The notes beneath the pieces are model-generated. The model searched no databases, was not told where the DNA came from, and saw only the letters and a program-made list of their open reading frames with translations. This document shows, piece after piece, positions 1 through 5,989 of a DNA stretch of 14,981 nt. Source of the stretch: CALIKS01 sp964440295 (GTDB lineage: Archaea > Thermoproteota > Nitrososphaeria_A > Caldarchaeales > Calditenuaceae); NCBI GenBank assembly GCA_964440295.1, contig CAYTRT010000029.1:1-14981 (forward strand), written 5' to 3'. Each line of letters begins with the position of its first letter. Position 1 is the first letter of the stretch. The position numbers and the translations under genes were made by a program.

Positions 1-1
1 G

Positions 2-109
2 CTCGCCTACATAATCGGCGTAGTCCTCGGCGACGGATACGCATACCGGAAAAGACGCGTCATCAAGGGCTACAACGACGTCTTGGTTACGAGGAACTAT
101 AATCCATGA
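2..109 (+). pseudogene. LAGLIDADG homing endonuclease, N-terminal fragment
   Basis: This frame is open from the window edge to a TGA at 107-109 and gives 35 residues. It begins LAYIIGVVLGDGYAYRKRR and continues VIKGYND. The YIIGVVLGDGY core is a textbook first LAGLIDADG helix with its acidic metal-binding residue, followed by the basic stretch and VIKxYN segment common in archaeal intron- or intein-encoded endonucleases. The frame stops right after this block, whereas functional family members need either a second copy of the motif or dimerisation plus about 100 further residues. I read it as the front part of a broken endonuclease; whatever lies upstream (host gene, intein or intron) is outside the window. 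The matching C-terminal piece appears in another frame just downstream. The family assignment is fairly secure; the pseudogene status is inference, since a sequencing frameshift is also possible. Confidence 0.72.
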
Positions 110-135
110 CCCTAGGACAGGGAAGCAATACATAA

Positions 136-273
136 CCAACAAGGATTGCTACTATAATCTATATTCTAGCCAGAAGCAACACAAACTTCTACAAACACGT
201 GGGCTTTACAATTACTAGGAAGCAGAGACGAATAGAAAACTACATCAAGAGATCACTAGAAGGCCTAAACTCC
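136..273 (+). pseudogene. LAGLIDADG homing endonuclease, C-terminal fragment
   Basis: The frame is open after a TAA at 133-135 and reads through NFYKHVGFTITRKQRR and then IENYIKRSLEG. An 'FYxxIGFTIxRKQxRLE' ending is typical of the extreme C-terminus of archaeal LAGLIDADG endonucleases. It lies on the same strand as the fragment at 2-109 but in another frame, and the middle of the protein (substrate-binding saddle and second motif) is missing. So this looks like one endonuclease gene that lost its centre and was then frameshifted. The frame has no stop of its own here and runs on into the antisense of tRNA-Phe, so the original end has been lost or altered. A possible start at GTG 199 would give only a junk peptide. 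The family call rests on a short motif and is moderate. Confidence 0.55.
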
Positions 274-328
274 TACCCACCATTTCCCAACCAACATCCT
301 CCAAACACATCTCTAATAATAACTATAT

Positions 329-402
329 TGCCCCGGGCCGGACTTGAACCGGCGACTTCCCGGTCTTCAGCCGGGCGCTCTCCCAGCCTGAGCTACCGGG
401 GC
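329..402 (-). tRNA. tRNA-Phe (anticodon GAA)
   Basis: The minus strand folds into a complete 74-nt cloverleaf. It has a 7-bp acceptor stem (GCCCCGG with CCGGGGC), a D arm GCTC/GAGC, an anticodon stem CCCGG/CCGGG with loop CTGAAGA, a 5-nt variable loop, and a T arm GCCGG-TTCAAGT-CCGGC. The discriminator base is A. CCA is not encoded and no intron is present. An AT-rich box around 433-443 lies about 35 bp upstream and is a plausible TATA element. Confidence 0.95.
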
Positions 403-503
403 AGCAGATCCATGATAAACAATTACCTTATCAACTTATTTATTTTTCGCTTATTATTAGGGACGAAATTGATGTATAGAGATAAAAACATAGCGTGGAT
501 TCT

Positions 504-809
504 CTAAGCGCTCAGTATGAAGAATGCAATGGCTATTCCATAGATAGCGAGGGCCTCTCCAAACGCAGCTATAATGATGGCGACGGTCCTAACCTCCGGT
601 CTCTCTGCAGATGCAGCTAATCCGGCTGAGCCGGCCTTAGAGATGGTGAAACCAGCGGCTGCCACTGCTACACCAAAGGCAATTGTCGCAGCAAACACCT
701 TACTTACGAGAGCATTTGTATCAGCCTCGGCGGCATATACAACCGGCGAAAGCAAAATCAGCAGAATCACCATGTTTAGAAATATTATCATTAGGCGGTC
801 TCTATTCAT
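504..809 (-). CDS. atpK: A-type ATP synthase proteolipid subunit K/c
   Basis: This is the membrane-ring proteolipid of the archaeal A1Ao ATP synthase, which carries ions through the rotor. From ATG 809 it has 101 residues: a hydrophobic signal-like segment ending near VVYAAEAD (about 1-28), then one two-helix hairpin (about 33-57 and 74-100) joined by a polar loop with E69-R70-P71-E72. The second helix holds the ion-binding glutamate E85 in GEALAIYG. There is no glutamine in helix 1 and no Ser/Thr after E85, unlike Na+-binding rotor rings, so proton coupling is my inference. The frame stays open to an ATG at 854, but a TATA-like box at 840-848 lies about 35 bp before ATG 809, which favours the shorter form with a cleavable leader. 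It stands alone between two tRNA genes; no other ATPase subunits are in the window. Confidence 0.88.
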   Translation of the reverse strand: MNRDRLMIIFLNMVILLILLSPVVYAAEADTNALVSKVFAATIAFGVAVAAAGFTISKAGSAGLAASAERPEVRTVAIIIAAFGEALAIYGIAIAFFILSA

Positions 810-839
810 GTAACTCTCAAAAATAATCACATAAAGCTC

Positions 840-848
840 AATATATAC
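840..848 (-). promoter_or_regulatory. TATA-like box of the ATPase proteolipid gene
   Basis: The minus strand reads GTATATATT here, centred about 35 bp before ATG 809. Archaeal transcription starts about 25 bp after the box, so this predicts a leader of roughly 10 nt and argues against the upstream ATG at 854, which would lie outside the transcript. Confidence 0.5.
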
Positions 849-939
849 ATACATTGTTTGATACGACTCCTCGTTTGTCGCTGAAGAGGGACAGTTCGAT
901 AGGAATGTGACATCGTTGGGATGGACAATGGGTCGTTAT

Positions 940-1014
940 CGGGCCCGGCGGGACTTGAACCCGCGTTCTCCGGCTCCGCAGGCCGGCGCCTTATCCAAGC
1001 TAGGCCACGGGCCC
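940..1014 (-). tRNA. tRNA-Arg (anticodon GCG)
   Basis: The minus strand gives a 75-nt cloverleaf. It has an acceptor stem GGGCCCG/CGGGCCC, a D arm GCCT/AGGC with a 10-nt loop, an anticodon stem CCGGC/GCCGG with loop CTGCGGA (anticodon GCG, codon CGC), a variable loop AGAAC, and a T arm GCGGG-TTCAAGT-CCCGC. The discriminator base is G. CCA is not encoded and no intron is seen. The sequence CTTTATCA at about 1039-1046 on the minus strand lies some 29 bp upstream and could be its TATA element. The 85 bp between this gene and the ATPase proteolipid (855-939) shows nothing else I can name. Confidence 0.95.
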
Positions 1015-1076
1015 GCTGTTTATTGAATATATTTTGGGTTGATAAAGGTATTTGTGTATGTGTATTTATTGATTAG

Positions 1077-1400
1077 ATGATGCTGAAGCTTATTGATAGG
1101 CTGAGAATTAGGGGTGTCCGTGAAAGTTATACTCGTGACGAAGATCTAAAGAAGCTAAACGAGACGCTTGGCATTATTAAACATCAAAACAATAGGTTGC
1201 TTCAATCATCTATTGAAGAATTTATTCAGCTTGGCCAAAAAAATAAAAAACAACTATCACATATATTATCTTATAAAAGAGAATTCATTGAACTTAAACA
1301 TAGGTTAAAGGAGGAGAATCGTAGAAGGATGGGGGCGCTTAAGGACGAGATAAAGAAGCAGGTAGATCAGTTGAGAAAGATTAGAACTTATTGTTATTGA
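1077..1400 (+). CDS. Small charged coiled-coil protein, unknown function
   Basis: 107 residues, rich in Lys, Glu, Arg, Gln and Leu, with no hydrophobic segment. Long helical stretches (about 20-55 and 65-103, ending DEIKKQVDQLRKIRTYCY) with heptad-like leucine and isoleucine spacing suggest a coiled coil. I do not recognise a family. ATG 1077 and ATG 1080 are both possible starts. A weak TATA-like TGATAAAG at 1040-1047 lies about 33 bp upstream, which suits a nearly leaderless start. The next gene begins 12 bp after the stop, so the two probably form a unit. The length, the in-frame gene-like composition and the paired layout support a real gene; the function is open. Confidence 0.6.
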   Translation: MMLKLIDRLRIRGVRESYTRDEDLKKLNETLGIIKHQNNRLLQSSIEEFIQLGQKNKKQLSHILSYKREFIELKHRLKEENRRRMGALKDEIKKQVDQLRKIRTYCY

Positions 1401-1412
1401 GCGGTTCTTGAC

Positions 1413-1625
1413 TTGAGCTGTCAGAGAATGTATGAGTTACTCTTGAAGGCAACTGTGCTTGCATTAATCCTAACCATTCCCCCAATCGTTGGGCTGTTCC
1501 TGATATGGCAATACGGCGAAAGATCAGCTCATTTAATTGCTCTCTGGACAATAGGCGCAGTCTCCTGGAACATAGTCGTATTGGTACTTTTTATCAAGGG
1601 TAAGCTCTTCAAGGATAAGGGATAA
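1413..1625 (+). CDS. Small two-helix membrane protein, unknown function
   Basis: 70 residues from TTG 1413, or 65 from ATG 1428 (no clear ribosome site favours either). There are two strongly hydrophobic segments, about residues 9-32 (LLKATVLALILTIPPIVGLF) and 42-62 (LIALWTIGAVSWNIVVLVLF). The ending KGKLFKDKG is positively charged, which predicts a hairpin with both ends in the cytoplasm. It lies 12 bp behind the coiled-coil gene on the same strand, and its end faces the end of the AbrB-like gene at 1637. I recognise no family. A membrane protein beside a coiled-coil protein could be a functional pair, but that is only inferred from position. Confidence 0.6.
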   Translation: MSCQRMYELLLKATVLALILTIPPIVGLFLIWQYGERSAHLIALWTIGAVSWNIVVLVLFIKGKLFKDKG

Positions 1626-1636
1626 TAAGGATCTGC

Positions 1637-1894
1637 TCAGTAGGGTCTCGGTTTCAGTATTATGGTGCTTCCTTCTCGCTTTATGATTATTGTCTTTGCC
1701 TTCTCTATGCTTGGCCTTAGCTTGACGGGGATGTAGACCCTTCCATGCTTATCCAACTCAACTAGCCATCTCTCGCCCTCAAGCTCGATCAATGCCTCAG
1801 CGACGCCTTCCCTGAATTTTCTGGGTACACGGACCCTCCAATATCTCTTTAGCAGCCTACCGACCCTGACTTCACTGACCGCCTGCTCCATCAT
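1637..1894 (-). CDS. Tandem AbrB/SpoVT-like swapped-hairpin protein, likely DNA-binding
   Basis: 85 residues. The C-terminal half reads LDKHGRVYIPVKLR (48-60), then KTIIIKREGSTIILKP. This is the SpoVT/AbrB pattern: a 'GRVxIPxxLR' strand-loop, a short helix and two closing strands. The N-terminal half repeats it with a period of 32 residues: RVRVPRKFR at 20-28 against RVYIPVKLR at 52-60, each followed by a V/I..E/K-A helix and a strand pair. So two AbrB-like hairpins appear to be fused in one chain, as in MraZ-type proteins, which could fold without the usual dimer swap. AbrB-type proteins are usually transcription regulators or antitoxins; no toxin gene adjoins it. The start is ATG 1894 or ATG 1891, with a TATA-like ACTTAAAT near 1920-1927. 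It is divergent from the nucleotidyltransferase gene at 1968, with 73 bp between them. Confidence 0.72.
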   Translation of the reverse strand: MMEQAVSEVRVGRLLKRYWRVRVPRKFREGVAEALIELEGERWLVELDKHGRVYIPVKLRPSIEKAKTIIIKREGSTIILKPRPY

Positions 1895-1967
1895 TCTACA
1901 TATAATTGGTTAATGGCACCATTTAAGTTAGGACGATTAGCATCTCTACGATGTAGGTCGTGGAGCC

Positions 1968-2612
1968 TTGGCCCGCTTGATAGTCATGGCTGGCGGGCGC
2001 GGTGTCCGCCTTGGCCACGGAGCAGAAAAGCCGCTAAGGAGGCTGGGCAATAAACCACTTATTCAATACGTGTTGGAGGCCGCCCTCAACGCGAGGACGA
2101 TAAGCGAGGTAATCTGCATAACGAGTCAGAACACTCCCAATACGACTAAGTATCTTCAATCAAGAGGATTCAGCGTTGTGGTGGGAAAGGGAGAGGGATA
2201 CTACGGCGACCTCCTAACAGCGCTATGGGAAATGCCGAACGACTTATACGTCGTCTGCTCAGCCGACATACCCTTCATATCATCAAGCGATATTGACGGA
2301 CTAGTTAAGGAACACGACGAGAGACTCCATACTTATCCGTACGTATTTGTCGTCGTACCTGCTGAGCTCGCGAGAAAGCTTGGACTGGCCGCATCTTCGA
2401 GATTTAACGTTGACGAGAAGGAGGTAAGTCCTGCTGGAATAAGACTAATAGACACCAGGCAAATTCATGATAGAAGGCTTCCCTCGCCCTATGTTCTATT
2501 AATAAATGAGCCTCGCTTAGCGGTAAACATAAACACGCCCGAGGACCTTAGCGCTGCTGAAGTACTCTTAAAATCCGGCCTCTCAGAAGGCTCCGTCAAG
2601 ATAGATAACTAA
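1968..2612 (+). CDS. CobY/MobA-like nucleotidyltransferase (probable adenosylcobinamide-phosphate guanylyltransferase)
   Basis: 214 residues with a Rossmann-type nucleotidyltransferase fold. The N-terminus holds the NTP-binding signature MAGGRGVRLG (7-16) followed by EKPLRRLGNKP (20-30); the metal-binding motif is SADIP (98-102, D100); the end has LAVNINTPEDL (184-194). This arrangement and length fit archaeal CobY, which transfers GMP from GTP to adenosylcobinamide phosphate in coenzyme B12 nucleotide-loop assembly. MobA-type molybdenum-cofactor guanylyltransferases share the same front motif, so the exact substrate is not certain. The TTG at 1968 is the start because it directly precedes the first strand (LARLIVMAGG) and no in-frame ATG lies upstream; the GGAG at 1962-1965 sits very close to it. 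The SCP2-domain gene follows 27 bp after the stop, so the two are probably co-transcribed. No other cobalamin genes are nearby. Confidence 0.75.
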   Translation: MARLIVMAGGRGVRLGHGAEKPLRRLGNKPLIQYVLEAALNARTISEVICITSQNTPNTTKYLQSRGFSVVVGKGEGYYGDLLTALWEMPNDLYVVCSADIPFISSSDIDGLVKEHDERLHTYPYVFVVVPAELARKLGLAASSRFNVDEKEVSPAGIRLIDTRQIHDRRLPSPYVLLINEPRLAVNINTPEDLSAAEVLLKSGLSEGSVKIDN

Positions 2613-2639
2613 GCAATCTCACTAATTTATCTGAGAGTC

Positions 2640-3002
2640 ATGGAGATGAACGCCCATCAAAGCAAAGAACCACTCATCACGATTTTTAAAAGAAAGATCG
2701 AGGAATACTCTAAAAGACCAGAAATAATGGAGAAGTTATCCGGGATCAGCGCGTCGGTGCAGGTCAGACCGCTGGACGACGAGCCCTTCTTCATCAAAGT
2801 AAGTGGCGGCGAGATAGAGATAGACGAGGGCGAAATGGCTGACCCACTAGTGACGGTTGTGGCCAAGCGTTCAGACCTGATAAAACTCATCAACCGGGAG
2901 GCAGACCCATTCTCTTACTACTTTTCCGGTAAAATAAGAGTTATGGGTAGGGTCCTCGAGGCTGCTGAACTTCTAAGAGTATTGCTAAGAGGAAATAAAT
3001 GA
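2640..3002 (+). CDS. SCP2 sterol-carrier-domain protein
   Basis: 120 residues made almost wholly of one SCP2 (sterol-binding) domain. After a helical start there is a beta strand with ASVQVRPLDDEPFFIKVSGG (39-58), an acidic turn IEIDEGEMADPLVTVV, and the C-terminal helix block with the typical SGKIRVMGRVLEAAELL (101-117). SCP2 domains form a hydrophobic tunnel that binds lipids or acyl-CoA-like molecules; in archaea the natural ligand is usually unknown. The start is ATG 2640 (or ATG 2646), 27 bp after the CobY-like gene, consistent with one transcript. Its TGA ends at 3002 and the phoU stop on the opposite strand begins at 3004, so only one base separates these convergent genes. The family call is good; the physiological ligand is unknown. 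Confidence 0.78.
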   Translation: MEMNAHQSKEPLITIFKRKIEEYSKRPEIMEKLSGISASVQVRPLDDEPFFIKVSGGEIEIDEGEMADPLVTVVAKRSDLIKLINREADPFSYYFSGKIRVMGRVLEAAELLRVLLRGNK

Positions 3003-3003
3003 G

Positions 3004-3639
3004 TTAACTAGGCTTTTCGCTTGTCGCTTTCCCAGTAATGTAAAGAACCGTCTCGGCTATGTAGGTCGCGTGGTCCCCGATCCTCTCCAAATACCTCATC
3101 AATAACAAAACTGCTAGATCGCATTTTTTGTCAGTGGTAGCATAGCTTATCGCCTTTCTCAAGTAGTTCCTGTACTGCGCATCCACCTCGTCATCTAGCT
3201 CAATTACTCTTTTTGCTTTCTCTGGGTCTTTCTCCTTAAATGAAGCTATGCTCTCATTTACGAGCTTCTTCACTAACTCCACTGTGTATCTTACTTCGGT
3301 CATGCCGCAGTAGGAGATATCGCCGAACTCTCTGATTATGTCGGCTATGTCGTATGCATACCGTCCGAAGCGGTAGAATCCATAGCTTATCTCGTAGCAT
3401 GATTTTATGTATCTAAGATCAGTTGCTAACGGTTGATACCTAGCTATCAGTTCGGTGGCGATGTCAGTGACTACTTCGTGTAAGTCTTTTAGTTGAAGCG
3501 AGAGTTCATAGACTTTTTTGGAGACGTCTATTCCCTTCATGAATGCCTCTGCTGCGAGTTCTATTGCTCTTACACTTATGTTCGACATCTGCATTAGCGT
3601 CTCTGTCAGCTTCTCTAGGCCGAGGTCTATTAGCCTCAT
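3004..3639 (-). CDS. phoU: PhoU phosphate-uptake regulator
   Basis: An all-helical protein with two PhoU three-helix bundles, about 211 residues from ATG 3639. The first bundle starts MRLIDLGLEKLTETLMQMSN; the second has the family hallmark LERIGDHATYIAE (E-R-I-G-D-H) near the C-terminus, a metal-coordinating signature. An equivalent acidic set in the first half is HEVVTDIATELI. PhoU damps phosphate uptake through the Pst transporter and, in bacteria, signals to PhoR; no sensor kinase is seen here. The frame remains open to an ATG at 3720, but that would overlap the conserved PstB C-terminus by 77 bp and add 27 residues with no family resemblance. ATG 3639 follows the pstB stop by 4 bp and has a GGTG (3650-3653) ten bases upstream, so I prefer it; GTG 3660 is a second option. 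It is the last gene of the pst operon. Confidence 0.88.
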   Translation of the reverse strand: MRLIDLGLEKLTETLMQMSNISVRAIELAAEAFMKGIDVSKKVYELSLQLKDLHEVVTDIATELIARYQPLATDLRYIKSCYEISYGFYRFGRYAYDIADIIREFGDISYCGMTEVRYTVELVKKLVNESIASFKEKDPEKAKRVIELDDEVDAQYRNYLRKAISYATTDKKCDLAVLLLMRYLERIGDHATYIAETVLYITGKATSEKPS

Positions 3640-3643
3640 CTGT

Positions 3644-4177
3644 TCATCCCACCTTTCCACTAATGTAGGCCTCTGTCCTTTTGTCTCTGGGATTCGTGAA
3701 GACCTCCTTTGTTGGGCCATACTCTATAAGCGTGCCCACCATTTTTTCGTTTGGCATCATTACCGCCGTGTAGTCTGAGACCCTGGCAGCCTGCAGCATG
3801 TTATGCGTCACAATAATTATTGTTAGCTCAGACTTAAGCTTGTATAGTAGCTCCTCTATCTTTGCAGTCGAGACCGGGTCGAGAGACACGGTAGGCTCGT
3901 CCAGCAGTAGTACCTTGGGATTTATCGCTAGAGCCCTAGCGATGCAAAGGCGCTGTTGCTGTCCGCCAGATAATTCATACGCATGCGCATTGAGCCTGTC
4001 CTTAACTTCGTCCCAAAGAGCCGCCTTTCTTAGCGCGTCCTCGACCGCTCGGTCAAGTTCTTCCTGACTATGGGCAAGCCTATTTATCCTAACGCCGAAG
4101 GCAACATTGTCATAGATACTCGTGGGGAATGGGTTTGGTCTCTGGAAGACCATTCCGATGACTGCTCTGACCGCGAC
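3644..4177 (-). CDS. pstB: PstB phosphate ABC transporter ATPase, 5' part lost in assembly gap
   Basis: The C-terminal 177 residues of the ATP-hydrolysing subunit of the PstSCAB phosphate importer. Visible motifs, counted from the gap edge: Q-loop in VIGMVFQRPNPFPTSIYDN (6-24), ABC signature LSGGQQQR (69-76), Walker B VLLLDEP (89-95), D-loop SLDP (98-101), switch histidine in IIVTHN (H126), and the family ending TEAYISGKVG. Walker A and the first roughly 80-85 residues are missing into the run of N. E. coli PstB is 257 residues, and alignment of the VGMVFQ region supports that estimate. The apparent in-frame join to pstA through the N run is an accident of the 100-N placeholder. Residue use at the D-loop (TVSLDP rather than TSALDP) is a mild variant. 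phoU follows directly. Confidence 0.95.
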   Translation of the reverse strand, partial: VAVRAVIGMVFQRPNPFPTSIYDNVAFGVRINRLAHSQEELDRAVEDALRKAALWDEVKDRLNAHAYELSGGQQQRLCIARALAINPKVLLLDEPTVSLDPVSTAKIEELLYKLKSELTIIIVTHNMLQAARVSDYTAVMMPNEKMVGTLIEYGPTKEVFTNPRDKRTEAYISGKVG

Positions 4178-4277
4178 NNNNNNNNNNNNNNNNNNNNNNN
4201 NNNNNNNNNNNNNNNNNNNNNNNNNNNNNNNNNNNNNNNNNNNNNNNNNNNNNNNNNNNNNNNNNNNNNNNNNNNNN
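4178..4277. other. Assembly gap (100 N placeholder)
   Basis: Exactly 100 unresolved bases, a standard scaffold filler of unknown true length. It hides the 3' end of pstA, the junction and the 5' end of pstB. From the usual lengths of PstA and PstB I infer that roughly 300-350 bases are really missing. Confidence 0.97.
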
Positions 4278-5083
4278 ATTAGCAGTAGGACTATGATTCC
4301 GGCTGATGCTAGCTCCCTGAACTCGAGTTGTGGCCGACTTATCCAGTTATATAGCAGGAGGGGCATGACGGTGAATCTATCGAGGGGCGACGCGGGGACC
4401 TCCCTTATAAAAAGTAAACCACTAATAACGAGGATGGGCGCGGCCTCACCCATCGCTCTGCTGGTGGCTAAGATGCTTCCCGTCAGCATCATGGGTAGGG
4501 CTCTCGGAAGAACGATGGACTTGATTACTTCCCACCTCGTCGCTCCCAAGGCGTATCCACCGAACCTAAGGTCATCTGGGACTGCCTTCAGGGCCTCAAG
4601 CGCTGAGACCGTAACGAGAGGCAGAGTAAGAAATGCTAGTACTATTGCGCCTACTAGGATGCTTCTTCCAAGTCCCAGCACATATGATAAGAATCCGAGG
4701 CCCACCACGCCGAATATCACTGATGGTACTCCGGCCAGACTGTTCAGGTTGATCTGTAGGAAAGACCTAAGCTTCTCCATTCCTGAATACTCGTTAAGAT
4801 AGATCGCCGTCGCTATTCCCAAAGGGAAGGACATTAGGGTAGATAACCCTACTGTCCATAGCGTGCCGTAGATCGCCGGAAGCATTCCTGCCTCTCGGGG
4901 ATTTGATGAGGGGAAATTAGTCAACAGGCTCCAGCTGAGCCTGTGGCTGCCAGTAGCGACGATGTATAGAAGAAGCGAGCCGATGAATACTATCGCTACG
5001 AATAGACCCAGCGAGTAGACTACCGGCATGTATCGATCAACTATGACCTTTCTCCTGCTAGTGGCTAATACCTGATTGCCCAT
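4278..5083 (-). CDS. pstA: PstA phosphate ABC transporter permease, 3' end lost in assembly gap
   Basis: 268 residues of one of the two membrane subunits of the phosphate importer; perhaps 25-30 C-terminal residues are in the gap. A first membrane helix at about 20-42 is followed by a polar periplasmic-type stretch, the conserved GMLPAIYGTLWTVGL (66-80), and further helices at about 83-95, 120-160 and 215-226. The cytoplasmic EAA coupling loop that docks on PstB is visible as GGYALGATRWEVIKSIVLP (175-193), followed by SRAMGEAAPIL (208-218), a PstA/PstC hallmark. The start ATG 5083 overlaps the end of pstC by 19 bp, showing translational coupling. All other features match full-length PstA. Confidence 0.94.
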
Positions 5084-5979
5084 CTCTTAAGCACCCTTAA
5101 CGCTATGAGATTAAGGGGATACGTCATTAACAGGAGCGTCAAGCCTACAGCAAACAGCGAACTGTACTCTATCGTTCCATAGGGGGCGTCGCCTGTCGCG
5201 ACTTGGGCTATAAACCCAGTCATCGTCTCCATTGATTCCTTGACGTTGTACGATAGTATCGGCCTGAATCCCGCGGCTATGGCAACGATCATCGTCTCAC
5301 CCATGGCTCTACCAAAAGCGAGGATGATGGAGGCGAAGATTCCTGATAAGGCAGCAGGGAGGACGATCTTCAATACTACCTCGAATTTCCTCGCACCGAC
5401 GGCGTAGGCAGCCAGCCTCAAGTCCAGCGGCACGGATCGGATAGCGTCCTCGCTTATCGAGGCAACTATCGGAATTATTAAGAAGCCAATCATCAACCCA
5501 GCTGCCAGAATATTATTTATCTGAATGTCTGGCAGGAGGAGCCGCAATAACTGGGGCGTGACAAAGTAAAGGGCGAAGTATCCATAAACCACTGTTGGGA
5601 TGCCGGCCAGCAGCTCGACCATCGGCTTAAAAATATTCTTAACCCTAGTGCTTGCATATTCTCCGAGATAGATGGCGATGGCCAGTCCGACGGGCACTGC
5701 CAGTCCGAGCGCTATGAGGGAGCTGAGAAGCGTGGCGTTCAGCAAGGGCAGTATCCCGAATTTCTTATCCTCGAAGAGGACTGTCCACTGAGTCCCAGTT
5801 AGATACTCAAGTATGTTTACCTCCGCGAAGAACTGTAATGACTCATTAAGTAATGTAACCAAAATTATTAATACTGCCACGGTCGAGGCGGAGGCAGCGA
5901 TAAAAGTAATGTTCTGAACAATTGATGAGATCAACCTCCTCTTCTTCAGGATCTTTGAATTAGATATTAGAATACTCAT
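5065..5979 (-). CDS. pstC: PstC phosphate ABC transporter permease
   Basis: 304 residues, a normal length for PstC. It has an N-terminal membrane helix at about 25-45, then FGILPLLNATLLSSLIAL (74-91), the conserved EYASTRVKNIFKP segment, and a core helix GIPTVVYGYFALYFV (126-140). The EAA loop AYAVGARKFEVVLKIVLP (191-208) contacts the ATPase, and AFGRAMGETMIV (221-232) is the signature shared by PstC and PstA. It forms the phosphate channel with PstA. The start ATG 5979 lies 10 bp after the pstS stop with a G-rich AGGGG just ahead of it. The last bases overlap pstA. It is the second gene of the operon. Confidence 0.96.
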   Translation of the reverse strand: MSILISNSKILKKRRLISSIVQNITFIAASASTVAVLIILVTLLNESLQFFAEVNILEYLTGTQWTVLFEDKKFGILPLLNATLLSSLIALGLAVPVGLAIAIYLGEYASTRVKNIFKPMVELLAGIPTVVYGYFALYFVTPQLLRLLLPDIQINNILAAGLMIGFLIIPIVASISEDAIRSVPLDLRLAAYAVGARKFEVVLKIVLPAALSGIFASIILAFGRAMGETMIVAIAAGFRPILSYNVKESMETMTGFIAQVATGDAPYGTIEYSSLFAVGLTLLLMTYPLNLIALRVLKRWAIRY

Positions 5980-5989
5980 ACCCCTGCCT

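Noticed and set aside
274..507. Continuation of the plus-strand frame from 199 through the tRNA-Phe region
   Set aside because: The sequence RAGLEPATS and what follows is simply the antisense translation of the tRNA gene, a well-known false ORF. Only the part before about 273 resembles an endonuclease.
810..854. Upstream start of the ATPase proteolipid at ATG 854
   Set aside because: The TATA-like box at 840-848 would lie inside the coding region, and the extra 15 residues precede a perfectly good signal-like segment.
855..939. C/D-box guide RNA between the ATPase proteolipid and tRNA-Arg
   Set aside because: Partial matches such as CGATGTC do not satisfy box C (RUGAUGA), and no box D lies at a suitable distance.
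4070..4802. Plus-strand open frames across the pstA/pstB region
   Set aside because: They are shadows opposite the conserved pst genes and partly made of N.
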